Source: Ignavibacteriota bacterium (GTDB lineage: Bacteria; Bacteroidota; Ignavibacteria; Ignavibacteriales; Melioribacteraceae). Taken from it: a stretch of 64,000 bases of DNA. Below, piece after piece: positions 39,008 through 48,069 of this stretch (its first letter is position 1; the number at the start of each line of letters is the position of its first letter). The DNA is taken from the NCBI GenBank assembly GCA_002698995.1, contig PAAX01000002.1, positions 274,280 to 338,279 on the forward strand, in the 5' to 3' direction. Made by a program: the position numbers and the translations under genes. The notes under the pieces were generated by a model that did not search any database, was not told where the DNA came from, and saw only the letters and a program-made list of their open reading frames with translations.

Positions 39008-40291
39008 ATGAAAGATGATTCCGTTATTTCCAAATCCCACAGTTATTCTCAAGATTTTCCGCTTGAGGAAGTTCCAAAAGAATATCGAAAAAATTTTTGG
39101 TCGTTAACCTCAGTTCTGCTTGGCTTTACTTTTTTTACAGCTACAATGTGGGCTGGTGGAACACTTGGCACTGCTTTTACTTTTGGTGAGTTAATTGCGA
39201 TTATAACTTTGGGAAATTTACTTCTCGGCGCTTATGTTGCTTCACTCGGATTTATTTCCTTTAAAAGCGGATTAAATACAGTTTTAATGGGAAGATTTTG
39301 TTTTGGTGATTATGGAAGTAAATTAACCGATCTTATTCTAGGAATAACTCAAATCGGTTGGTATGCATGGGGAACAGCAACTATTGCAATTATTCTAACC
39401 GAGTTTCTCTCACTTGATCCGATTTATACAAAACTGTTAATGATCATTTTTGGATTTGCATTCTGCTGGACTGCAGTAATTGGATACAAAGGATTAGAAA
39501 AACTTTCTTTTATTGCTGTTCCTATGATGATTATCTTAATATTTATCAGCATAATAATTTCAGTTAATGATATTGGCGGATTTACGAAACTATTAAATGT
39601 TATTCCATCAACCGAACTAACCTTTAGTGCCGCTTTAACATTGGTATTTGGAACTTTTGCCAGCGGCGGAACACAATCAACAAACTGGATTCGATTTGCA
39701 TCATCGGCAAAAACTGCTGTTGGTTCTAGTCTTATTGCTTTCTTTATCGGTAATGGATTTATGATTTTTATCGGTACAATTGGCGCATTGGTTTATCAAG
39801 AACCTGATATAGTGCAGGTACTGAAAATTCAAGGTATTCTCGGACTTGGAATTTTAATGCTCTTCTTAAATATTTGGACAACTCAAGATAATACCGTATA
39901 TAATTTTTCTGCTGCCGGCTGTAATTTTTTACGCACTGAAAAAAGGAAGTTAATCACTTTTTCCGGCGCCGCAATTGGTACTTTACTCGCTTTATTCGGA
40001 ATGTACGAATGGCTTGTTCCTTTCATAATATTATTGGGTACATTTATTCCTCCCATCGGCGGAATAATTTTAGCTGATTTTTTTGTCAAGCATAAAATGG
40101 ATTATCCAAAATTAGGAACGACAAAGCTGCCTTTAATTAATTGGAATGGAATTATTTCATACATTATTGCCTCATCAACAGCTTATTTTAGTCCGTTTGT
40201 TCCCCCTATTACCGGAGTTCTACTGGGATTTTTAAGTTACTCGGTTTTCGAATTACTAACAAAACGATTAAAATCCAAATTTTTAATATGA
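39008..40291 (+). CDS. NCS1-family cytosine/purine permease (CodB-like)
   Basis: A 427-residue permease with about 12 membrane helices. The N-terminus follows CodB closely: WSLTSVLLGFTFFTATMWAGG, then LGNLLLGAYVASLG, GLNTVLMGRFCFG and ILGITQIGWYAWG. The related CytX branch carries hydroxymethylpyrimidine, so the exact base is open. It is transcribed away from the kinase/binding-protein operon with about 100 nt between. With an NMT1/THI5-type protein there, a pyrimidine link is plausible but unproven. Confidence 0.88.
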   Translation: MKDDSVISKSHSYSQDFPLEEVPKEYRKNFWSLTSVLLGFTFFTATMWAGGTLGTAFTFGELIAIITLGNLLLGAYVASLGFISFKSGLNTVLMGRFCFGDYGSKLTDLILGITQIGWYAWGTATIAIILTEFLSLDPIYTKLLMIIFGFAFCWTAVIGYKGLEKLSFIAVPMMIILIFISIIISVNDIGGFTKLLNVIPSTELTFSAALTLVFGTFASGGTQSTNWIRFASSAKTAVGSSLIAFFIGNGFMIFIGTIGALVYQEPDIVQVLKIQGILGLGILMLFLNIWTTQDNTVYNFSAAGCNFLRTEKRKLITFSGAAIGTLLALFGMYEWLVPFIILLGTFIPPIGGIILADFFVKHKMDYPKLGTTKLPLINWNGIISYIIASSTAYFSPFVPPITGVLLGFLSYSVFELLTKRLKSKFLI

Positions 40292-40476
40292 TCTCCCGTC
40301 CCATTTCTTCATGCAAAATAATAAGAGTTGATTAGGAATTTTAGGTAAATTAGGACTTAAAAGACTGAATATTTTTCCGATAATAGTTTATTGAATAATA
40401 AAATCGGGCGCATTTTCAATTTGTTCAATTCACAAAAAATATTTTCCAACTTTTCTAATACTCAATTGTATTTGTT

Positions 40477-41010
40477 ATGAATGAGGATAATGAAATTATT
40501 ATTGATGTGTTAAATGGCAACATTAACTCATTCCGACTAATAATAGAAAAGTATCAAAGGAAAATGTATAATTTAGCTTTTCAAATAGTAAACGATAAAG
40601 ATTCAGCAAAAGATATTACGCAGGATGTCTTTATAAAAATCTTTAATCATCTTAAAAATTTTAATAGCAATAAAAAATTCTTCAGTTGGATATACCGAAT
40701 TACTTTAAACGAATCACTCAATTGGAAAAAGAAATCTACATATTTAGAACCCATAGATGAGCTGCACGCTGCTGAATATTCCAATCCTTCTGTAGATTAC
40801 GAAAAAAATGAAAGAGCAATTCAGATTTCAAAAGCCTTAAATAAACTTGATGAAAAGTATAGAACATTGCTGATATTGAGACATTACAATGAATTAAGTT
40901 ATGATGAAATAGGAGAAATACTAGAACTACCCACCGCTAAAGTAAAATCTAGATTATACATTGCCAGAGAAAAGCTTAGAAATTTACTAGGAAGTTATGA
41001 TAATGAATAA
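40477..41010 (+). CDS. ECF-type RNA polymerase sigma factor
   Basis: A 177-residue sigma-70 family member of the extracytoplasmic-function group: sigma-2 (about 10-75; AKDITQDVFIKIF, then FFSWIYRITLNESLNWKKK) and sigma-4 (about 115-170; LRHYNELSYDEIGEILELP, then VKSRLYIAREKLR), with no region 1 or 3. It overlaps the next gene, a membrane protein with the expected anti-sigma form, by 14 nt. Confidence 0.95.
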   Translation: MNEDNEIIIDVLNGNINSFRLIIEKYQRKMYNLAFQIVNDKDSAKDITQDVFIKIFNHLKNFNSNKKFFSWIYRITLNESLNWKKKSTYLEPIDELHAAEYSNPSVDYEKNERAIQISKALNKLDEKYRTLLILRHYNELSYDEIGEILELPTAKVKSRLYIAREKLRNLLGSYDNE

Positions 41011-41743
41011 TTCCAAATTAACAGAATTAACAAACAAGTTTATCGATAATGAACTAACTGAACGTGAAAAACTGCAGCTTGATGAATTACTTAAAATAGA
41101 AGAGAACAAAAAATATTTTACTTCACTTACAGAAACTGTAGGACAGTTTAACAAAAGTAAGCCGCCATTTAATGAAATAAATTTGGAAGAAAAAATTATG
41201 AAGAAAATAAACAATGAATCTAATTCATCTTTTGGGTTGAAGGATATTTTTTCAGAGCTTTTTAAAGGTAACAAGCTCGGATATGCATTTAGTTTTGCAA
41301 TGGGTTTAATAATTGCAACATCATTATTCTTATTACAGAAAGAAAATATAAGTCTTGATGAGCAATTTATTCAAGGGACTGCAGCGGATCGAAGTTTTGA
41401 TGAAGCATATTTTTTAGATGAAACATCTTTTAACGGAAGCGTCAAAGTTAAGTATTCTGAGGGACTAGTAATTTTGGATGTTGATTTGAATACATTAGAA
41501 CAATTGGACTGCGAATTAAAATTTAACAAAAATGAATTCTCTTTTTTTGGTGTGAAGAGCATTAAATCAGAATCAGATAGTAAATTCAGTACAAGTAATT
41601 CTTCCGTTCGTTTAACAAATCTAAAAGGAAACCGCTATTTGGTATTTCTTAAAAATCTTAAAGATTATCCAAGTAAAGTTCATGCATCATTTTATAGCGG
41701 TAATTATACCGTAGCAAATTTAACAATTGATATAAAAAAATAA
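40997..41743 (+). CDS. Membrane anti-sigma factor
   Basis: A 248-residue protein with a cytosolic helical head (about 5-60; LTNKFIDNELTEREKLQLDELL is the anti-sigma-domain pattern) but without the zinc-binding His-Cys set. One membrane helix lies at about 93-112, with a beta-rich outer domain after it. Overlap with the sigma gene supports the role. Alternative start ATG at 41003. A PrsW-family protease, which cuts the anti-sigma factor RsiW in Bacillus, is encoded three genes downstream. Confidence 0.8.
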   Translation: MIMNNSKLTELTNKFIDNELTEREKLQLDELLKIEENKKYFTSLTETVGQFNKSKPPFNEINLEEKIMKKINNESNSSFGLKDIFSELFKGNKLGYAFSFAMGLIIATSLFLLQKENISLDEQFIQGTAADRSFDEAYFLDETSFNGSVKVKYSEGLVILDVDLNTLEQLDCELKFNKNEFSFFGVKSIKSESDSKFSTSNSSVRLTNLKGNRYLVFLKNLKDYPSKVHASFYSGNYTVANLTIDIKK

Positions 41744-41755
41744 CTTGGAGTTATA

Positions 41756-43015
41756 ATGAAAAAGAAATATTTAATCGTTCTTACTGCAGCAGTTATTGCA
41801 GTAATTGTTGTTATAGCAATGTTTTTTCCTCCCGCGGATGAAACAGATACCACCGGCACAATAAAGAAAGTTGACAAGTACAGAAATAAAATGACTAATC
41901 AAGAAAAGGTTGTTTTAAGAAATGAATTGCTTCAAGATTCACTTGCTCTAAAAAATATTATTGTATCACTTCAGATGTATGAAAATTTTGCAAACACTTT
42001 AGCTGATAATTATGAAGAGTGGAGTAAAGAAATTAAAAGTACTAATCTAAAAAATGATAAAATGACCGAACAGTTGAAATCACTTGACGAACTTAAAATC
42101 TTTGTTGAAAATAATGTTCAAAAAGTAACTGATACTAAAGTATTGCTTCTAAAATATTATGTTAAAGATACCTTGGATATGTCAATAGATGTTGATAACA
42201 ACCTAATAGAGTTCAGTAATTTTGTTGAAAATTTTGATAATAAGGTTAAAGCCGTTAATGATTTATTTACGAATTTAAATGGAATGATAAGTAAAGATAA
42301 TCTTGCTAAACTTTCATTATCAAAGCAAGAGGCAGAAAAACTTAAAGAAGTTAGAGAAAAAATGCTGGGTGCTATAGTTTTTCATGCCTTAGTAAGAAAT
42401 AATAACGAAAGTCTGAATTTTATTTTCAGCAGCTTCATACTAAACTTTGATTTACTAAACAACCAGCTAAATAATAATTTTGTTGGACTATTTGTTGCTT
42501 CTCAAGAAAATAATTTAGGAGCACACAGCAACGCAAAGCTTGAAAATGCTTTTGCTGCAATTTTTCCGGCAAGAGAAAATATTGGAACATCTGCCGGAAC
42601 TTTCAATAAAGAGAACCTAGGAATTGTTGCTTTAAACAAAGAACAATTAAATACATTGTGGAATATGAATGAGCTTAAAGGTATTGAAATAGGAGCATCT
42701 GAGAATGTTAATAACACAGTATTTGCAAATAAACCTTTAGGAGTATTTTTTAATAAAGAAAATTTAGGAATAGTATTACAAAACCAACAATATGTTTTCT
42801 CTCAAAATCAATTGGGCTTGGGGGCTAAAGATAACCTGAGCAGTACAATAGGCTCTAAAGATTATTTTGGTGGATTTTTTCTTGGTTTGCTTTCTAAAGA
42901 GAATGTAGGTGCGCTTTATTTCTCTAACGAAAGTCTGCAGGCATTTAATAATTTCACTAATACTTTAAATGGTTTTTATATAACAAATCGTGAACTACTT
43001 GGAATGGGTTGGTAA
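41756..43015 (+). CDS. Unrecognised membrane-anchored protein with ENLG-type repeats
   Basis: I do not recognise this 419-residue protein. It has one membrane helix at 6-24, a charged helical and probably coiled-coil part (about 45-235), and a C-terminal third (about 245-419). That part is built of imperfect repeats, with (N/S)KENLG or like motifs at 251, 274, 286, 335, 359 and 382, linked by short hydrophobic stretches and many Asn. No enzyme motif is seen. It follows the anti-sigma gene by 12 nt and is probably in the same operon, so it may be part of the signal or a target of the sigma factor. Confidence 0.75.
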   Translation: MKKKYLIVLTAAVIAVIVVIAMFFPPADETDTTGTIKKVDKYRNKMTNQEKVVLRNELLQDSLALKNIIVSLQMYENFANTLADNYEEWSKEIKSTNLKNDKMTEQLKSLDELKIFVENNVQKVTDTKVLLLKYYVKDTLDMSIDVDNNLIEFSNFVENFDNKVKAVNDLFTNLNGMISKDNLAKLSLSKQEAEKLKEVREKMLGAIVFHALVRNNNESLNFIFSSFILNFDLLNNQLNNNFVGLFVASQENNLGAHSNAKLENAFAAIFPARENIGTSAGTFNKENLGIVALNKEQLNTLWNMNELKGIEIGASENVNNTVFANKPLGVFFNKENLGIVLQNQQYVFSQNQLGLGAKDNLSSTIGSKDYFGGFFLGLLSKENVGALYFSNESLQAFNNFTNTLNGFYITNRELLGMGW

Positions 43016-43047
43016 AAATAATTCCAAATATAAATTAGTGTATTGAT

Positions 43048-43078
43048 GATTCCCGTAGAGAATTTATTTGCGGGAATC
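43048..43078. terminator. Hairpin after the repeat-protein gene
   Basis: GATTCCCG (43048-43055) pairs with CGGGAATC (43071-43078) around a 15-nt loop. There is no T-run, so it may be a terminator helped by a factor or a processing site. Confidence 0.4.
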
Positions 43079-43143
43079 TAGAATAATTAACCATAATTAG
43101 TCTGTACTATTTTTTAAATCTAACAAATTCGGGTACCTTTCCG

Positions 43144-46089
43144 ATGAAAACTTTTACCGGCAGCTTTCTTTATATAACACTGCTAATTTTTTTCTTAGTA
43201 ATTCCTAAAAATCATGCCCAGCTTTACAAACTTGAAACCAAAAATTCAAAAATTATTTATTGGGGAAAAACATACGATTACTTAATTCCACATGTCGGCG
43301 CAGCAATGGAAAGCGCTTTCGCATTTCATAAAAATTATTGGGATTACAGTAGTGATAATAAGATATCAATTTTCCTAAATGATTTTAGTGATATTGGGAA
43401 TGGGGGAGCAATGACCATTCCACGCAATATGATTATGGTTGGTATTTCCCCCTTTGATTTTACTTTTGATGTTATGCCGGCAAATGAAAGATTTCAATGG
43501 TTGATGAATCATGAGTTGACTCATATTGTAATGGCTGATAAACCTGCGGATTCGGATATTTTTTTTCGTAATGTCTTTGGCGGAAAAGTTGGGACAGACA
43601 ATGAAAATCCACTTTCGATGTTTTATAGTTATTTAACAACTCCCAGATGGTACTCCCCGCGTTGGTTTCACGAAGGAATTGCAGTGTTTATGGAAACTTG
43701 GATGTCGGGAGGTTTAGGAAGAGTTCTTGGTGGATACGATGAAATGGTTTTTAGAGCAATGACAAAAGAGAATTCATACTTTTATCAGCCAATCGGTTTG
43801 GAAACCGAAGGTACAACTGTAGATTTTCAAGTGGGAGTTAATTCATATTTATATGGCACTCGTTTTATCTCTTACTTAAGCTCTGTTTACGGTATGGATA
43901 AAGTTCACAAGTTCTACAATAGAACTCCGGAAAGTTCAAAATTTTATGCTGCACAATTTGAAGATGTCTTTGGAACAAGTATTGTTAATGCTTGGGATGA
44001 ATGGGTTCAAGCAGAAAAAAAATTTCAAAAGAAAAATTTAGATGCCGTTAATAGTTTTCCTCTTACTGAAAAGAATGAATTTACTGATGAGATTCTCGGT
44101 TCAGTTTCACGCCCATACTTTAATGAAGAAACAAAAGAAATTATTGCTGCAATTAATCGCCCGGGAGATTTAGCCAGCTTAGTAAAAATGAATATAAATA
44201 CTGGTGAAATAAAAAAAATTGGGGATGTTGAAAGTCCCGGTTTGTATTATGTAACAAACTTTGCATTTGATGAAGCTAACAATAGAATATTTGCAACAAT
44301 GCATAATCAAAATTGGCGTGGACTTAAAACTATTGATTTAAATTCCGGCGATGAAGAAGTTTTATTTGACTATATAAGAATTTCCGAATTAGTCTATTCA
44401 AAAAGTGAGAAAGCTATTTATGGAATTCAAGTCTTTAACGGAAGAACCTCTGTTGTGAAATTAAGCGGGGACTTTAAAAATGTTGAAAGACTTTATTCAA
44501 TTCCTTTTGGTTATAGTTTTTTTGATATTGATGTATCTCCGAATGGCTCACTTCTTTCCGGCACTTTTGCAAATACTGCAGGTAATCAGAAATTAATGAT
44601 TTTTAACCTTGATTCACTCAATCTTGGTAAAATTGATACAACAACTATTTATGAATTCGAAGAAAATAGTGCCTCTAATTTTATTTTCTGTAAAGATGGT
44701 AAAAATTTGATCGGTACTTCATATTATACTGGAATTTCTAATGTCTGGCAGATTAATATCGAAAATAAATCTGCTGAATTAATGACAAACACAGATATTG
44801 GATTTTTTAGACCAATTGAAATATCTAAAGATTCATTACTTGTAATGGAATATAAAGTTAAAGGATTAAAGCCCGTTAAAGTTAAAAAAGAATATCTCAA
44901 TGATGTTCAACCAATAAACTATTTCGGAATGAAAGCACTTGAAAAAAATCCCGAACTTTATAATTATATACCTCAGCCCTCTTCAGAACTAAACAATAGT
45001 GAGTTGATTATTTATGAAGGTCCTTATAATACTTTTACAGAAACAGATTTCGAAAATGCTTATCCAATCTTAGAAGGTTATAAAGATTTTTTAGCTTATG
45101 GACTTCAATTTAATCTTTCTGATGATTTAGTATTAAGCAGGGCAAAGATAAAGGCATCATATACTCAAAATCAATTATTACCGCAGAAAGAGAGAATTCA
45201 TTTATCATTACGCTATAACTTTTGGGATTGGGAATTTAATGCCGGATTAAACAAAACTAACTTTTACGATTTGTTTGGTCCCACTAAAGTTAGTCGTGCC
45301 GGTTACTATGCAGGCATAGGATACACACATAACTTAATAGTTGAAAAACCAATCGATTCAAAGATTAAATTTTCTTTTGCTCACTATGGTGATTTAGAAA
45401 AACTTCCTCAATATCAAAATGTAAATGCCGGTTTTACCGAGTTAAGTTTATTTGCAATAAATTATCACTACTCAAAATTTAACAAATCCTTGGGTGCAGT
45501 TGAATATGAAGATGGTTATAAGTTTTCAGCTAATTTAGAAACTGCATATTTTAGTAAATACTTTGCTCCGGTTGCAACTGCACAGTTTGAAAAAGTTTTT
45601 CTTGTTCCCGGTATCAGAAATTCTTCAATTTGGTTAAGGGCATCTGGGGGAAGAGTATTTGCAGATACCAAAACATCCTTCGATAATATTTATTTCGGCG
45701 GCTTCGGAAATAATTATGTTGATCGGCTGGAAGTTCATCAATATAGAAACATAGAGAGTTTTCCGGGAAGAAAAATAAACGAACTCGGGGGAAAAGATTT
45801 TGCTAAAGTTGGATTTGAATGGAATTTACCCCCCGTTATGTTTAGAGAATTTGGATTTTTAGCAGCGTACATCCGTTTTGCAAGATTATCATTATTCCAA
45901 GATAACTTAATTACTGATGTATCGGATGAAATGTTCAGATCATTTAATCATAACATCGGAGCACAATTGGATTTTGAAATTGTATTTTTCTCATTATTAA
46001 AATCTACTCTTTCGTTTGGATATGCCCGTGCGTTTAACAAGTATATCTATCCGGCTGATGAGTTTATGATTTCATTAAAATTGTTATAG
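43144..46089 (+). CDS. Exported peptidase-MA-like protein with propeller and beta-barrel region
   Basis: A 981-residue secreted or surface protein (signal peptide to about residue 25, ...KNHAQ). The N-terminal metallopeptidase has His123-Glu-Leu-Thr-His127 (LMNHELTHIV) and the third-ligand region WFHEGIAVFMETW (Glu177). About 310-640 resembles TolB-type beta-propeller strands. From about 650 to the end there are alternating amphipathic strands ending in a hydrophobic residue, as in an outer-membrane barrel. This architecture is seen in Bacteroidota proteins but has no known substrate. Confidence 0.82.
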   Translation: MKTFTGSFLYITLLIFFLVIPKNHAQLYKLETKNSKIIYWGKTYDYLIPHVGAAMESAFAFHKNYWDYSSDNKISIFLNDFSDIGNGGAMTIPRNMIMVGISPFDFTFDVMPANERFQWLMNHELTHIVMADKPADSDIFFRNVFGGKVGTDNENPLSMFYSYLTTPRWYSPRWFHEGIAVFMETWMSGGLGRVLGGYDEMVFRAMTKENSYFYQPIGLETEGTTVDFQVGVNSYLYGTRFISYLSSVYGMDKVHKFYNRTPESSKFYAAQFEDVFGTSIVNAWDEWVQAEKKFQKKNLDAVNSFPLTEKNEFTDEILGSVSRPYFNEETKEIIAAINRPGDLASLVKMNINTGEIKKIGDVESPGLYYVTNFAFDEANNRIFATMHNQNWRGLKTIDLNSGDEEVLFDYIRISELVYSKSEKAIYGIQVFNGRTSVVKLSGDFKNVERLYSIPFGYSFFDIDVSPNGSLLSGTFANTAGNQKLMIFNLDSLNLGKIDTTTIYEFEENSASNFIFCKDGKNLIGTSYYTGISNVWQINIENKSAELMTNTDIGFFRPIEISKDSLLVMEYKVKGLKPVKVKKEYLNDVQPINYFGMKALEKNPELYNYIPQPSSELNNSELIIYEGPYNTFTETDFENAYPILEGYKDFLAYGLQFNLSDDLVLSRAKIKASYTQNQLLPQKERIHLSLRYNFWDWEFNAGLNKTNFYDLFGPTKVSRAGYYAGIGYTHNLIVEKPIDSKIKFSFAHYGDLEKLPQYQNVNAGFTELSLFAINYHYSKFNKSLGAVEYEDGYKFSANLETAYFSKYFAPVATAQFEKVFLVPGIRNSSIWLRASGGRVFADTKTSFDNIYFGGFGNNYVDRLEVHQYRNIESFPGRKINELGGKDFAKVGFEWNLPPVMFREFGFLAAYIRFARLSLFQDNLITDVSDEMFRSFNHNIGAQLDFEIVFFSLLKSTLSFGYARAFNKYIYPADEFMISLKLL

Positions 46090-46092
46090 AGT

Positions 46093-47079
46093 ATGTCGAT
46101 ATTAATAAGTTTACTTCCGGTAATAATATTTTTATTAGTCTTAAATTCATTAGATACTTTTAAACTTTTAAGACCGGCAATCATTTTTTCTGCTATTCTT
46201 TGGGGATCAATTTGTGCTTTGCTTGCTTATCCAATTAATACTTATTTCTTTTCAGTTTTTGATGAATACATTGTTATCGGTTTTACTGCTCCTTTTGTTG
46301 AAGAGTTTTTGAAGTTCACTTTTGTAGCATTACTTTTCTATAAAAATAAACTTGGATTTTTAGCAGATGCTTTAATCATTGGATTTGCTTCAGGTACAGG
46401 TTTTAGTATTATCGAAAACATATTTTATCTCAATCAAATTAATTCACATAATTTAATGTTGTGGGCTATTAGAGGATTGGGAACTGCAATTATGCACGGA
46501 ACTGCGACTGCAATTTCGGCAGTTATAACACAAAATTTAATAAGCAAAAGAGAAATTGTTAAATCTGGTTATTTAGTGTTAGGTTTAGCAATCGGATTCT
46601 TAATTCATGCAGTTTTTAATAACTTCTTCTTATCACCGCTGTTTCAAACAGTTTTACAAATTAGTATACTACCATTAATTGTTATTCAAATATTTACAAA
46701 GAGTGAAAAATCTTTACGCAATTGGATGGAAGAGCAGTCTAGTTCTGAGTTTGAATTATTAAGAATGATTAAGAAAGGAGATTTCAAATCAACTAGAGCT
46801 GGTAAATATATTCTATCCATTAAAAGTCGATTTACTCCCGAAGTAATACTTGATATGCTTGCATACATTCAATTAAATATTGAGCTCTCAATTAAAGCAA
46901 AAGGAATTCTTTTAATGAAGGAAGCCGGCTTCGAACCTGAGAAAGAGGAAGAAATAAAGAGTATGCTGAATGAATTAGATTTTCTTTCAAAGAGTATTGG
47001 AAAAACAGGTATGAGAACCTTATCTCCAATAATAAGATTAAGCGGGAAAGACATTTGGAAATTGAATTTGTTAAAGTAA
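46093..47079 (+). CDS. prsW: PrsW-family glutamic intramembrane protease
   Basis: A 328-residue multi-pass protein with the PrsW signatures: PFVEEFLKF (Glu70, Glu71), GFASGTGFSIIENIFY, and RGLGTAIMHGTATA. PrsW of Bacillus makes the first cut in the anti-sigma factor RsiW and frees its ECF sigma factor. About 100 extra cytosolic residues follow the membrane part. It begins 3 nt after the surface peptidase gene. With the sigma/anti-sigma pair upstream it suggests a complete release pathway. Confidence 0.87.
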   Translation: MSILISLLPVIIFLLVLNSLDTFKLLRPAIIFSAILWGSICALLAYPINTYFFSVFDEYIVIGFTAPFVEEFLKFTFVALLFYKNKLGFLADALIIGFASGTGFSIIENIFYLNQINSHNLMLWAIRGLGTAIMHGTATAISAVITQNLISKREIVKSGYLVLGLAIGFLIHAVFNNFFLSPLFQTVLQISILPLIVIQIFTKSEKSLRNWMEEQSSSEFELLRMIKKGDFKSTRAGKYILSIKSRFTPEVILDMLAYIQLNIELSIKAKGILLMKEAGFEPEKEEEIKSMLNELDFLSKSIGKTGMRTLSPIIRLSGKDIWKLNLLK

Positions 47080-47124
47080 TTTTTCAACAGAAGTACAATT
47101 TCCAATGTTAATTTTATTATGTGA

Positions 47125-47268
47125 ATTGAGACTGTAAAATATTTTGCATCATTAAATTCCAATGCAAAAGTTATTGTTATAAATGATGCTTCACATGAAC
47201 ATCACATTGAGAAAAGTGCAGAATACTTTAAGATACTTAGTAATTTTTTAATATTATCTTCTGACTAA
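47125..47268 (+). pseudogene. Remnant of an alpha/beta hydrolase C-terminus
   Basis: An open stretch of 47 codons without a start codon, cut by an in-frame TGA at 47122. The peptide (NAKVIVINDASHEHHIEKSA, then EYFKILSNFL) has the form of an alpha/beta-hydrolase tail with the catalytic His. It probably survives from a lost gene. It overlaps the end of the minus-strand binding protein gene by a few bases. Confidence 0.5.
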
Positions 47269-48021
47269 AACAGAGATATCATTCACAACATAAGGAGTTG
47301 AGAAGCTTATAGATTTTTTTCTTTCTTCGGTTACATTAAAATTTGAAAGAGCAAAATCAATTTTACTAGATTTAAGAGCAGGAATTAAGCTTTCAAAACT
47401 CATATTCATTATTACCAATTTCTTTTTTAATATTTCACTTATTCTTAAACCAAGTTCAATATCGAAACCGGTTATTTTATTATTATACATAAAAGAATAA
47501 GGTTCAACCGTAGAACAAGTCCCCATAATTAAAGTTTCTGAGTAAGATTCATTTGAAAAATCATACATCTCCGGAACAGTTATATATTTATTCTCAATCC
47601 ATTTTTGTCTCATCAATTCTAGCGTACCATCCGCTTCAAGTTTTTGCAGTGCGGAATTTATCTCTTCAAGCAGATCATTTCGATTAATGTTAAATGCAGC
47701 AGCTATTTCAACTTGGGCTATTGGTTCGTCCAATACAACTAAATCCGGATTCTTTTCAACTATATTGAGCAAAATACTTTTATTAAAAATAAATGCATCA
47801 GCCTTTCCTATTTTCACGCTATAAGCTGCATCTGCCGCAACTATGTTATCTAAAAATTTTGCATTCGGAAAAGCTTTTCTAGCAGCCGCATCACCGGCTG
47901 AACCGGTTAGTATTGCTATTCGTTTATCTTTTAAGGAAGATAGTTCGGTTATTTTTTCATTACTCTTTTTTGAGCATGAGATAAATATTATAAGAAATAG
48001 AAAAGGAAATAGATTGTTCAT
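47254..48021 (-). CDS. Lobe-swapped family-3 solute-binding lipoprotein
   Basis: A lipoprotein of about 255 aa (FIISCS-like lipobox). It has both halves of an amino-acid-binding SBP_bac_3 fold in reversed order. What is normally lobe II comes first (ITELSSLKDKRIAILTG to LEADGTLELMRQKWIENK). The normally N-terminal lobe I follows (LIMGTCSTVEPYSFMYNN, FESLIPALKSSKIDFAL, VTEERKKSISFSTPYV). The ATG at 48036 would add five residues. Last gene of the minus-strand transporter operon. Confidence 0.85.
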   Translation of the reverse strand: MNNLFPFLFLIIFISCSKKSNEKITELSSLKDKRIAILTGSAGDAAARKAFPNAKFLDNIVAADAAYSVKIGKADAFIFNKSILLNIVEKNPDLVVLDEPIAQVEIAAAFNINRNDLLEEINSALQKLEADGTLELMRQKWIENKYITVPEMYDFSNESYSETLIMGTCSTVEPYSFMYNNKITGFDIELGLRISEILKKKLVIMNMSFESLIPALKSSKIDFALSNFNVTEERKKSISFSTPYVVNDISVLVRR

Positions 48022-48069
48022 TCTTTTTGCATCCAAATTATTATTAAGAATTTATTTTACTTAATGCAA

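Noticed and set aside
40477..41743. The ECF sigma pair as target of the RsbW/STAS modules
   Set aside because: Its own overlapping anti-sigma gene explains its control. ECF factors are not usual RsbW partners, and no direct evidence links them.
47125..47268. A real small gene
   Set aside because: No start codon in the frame, and a stop lies directly upstream. It resembles only the tail of a larger protein.
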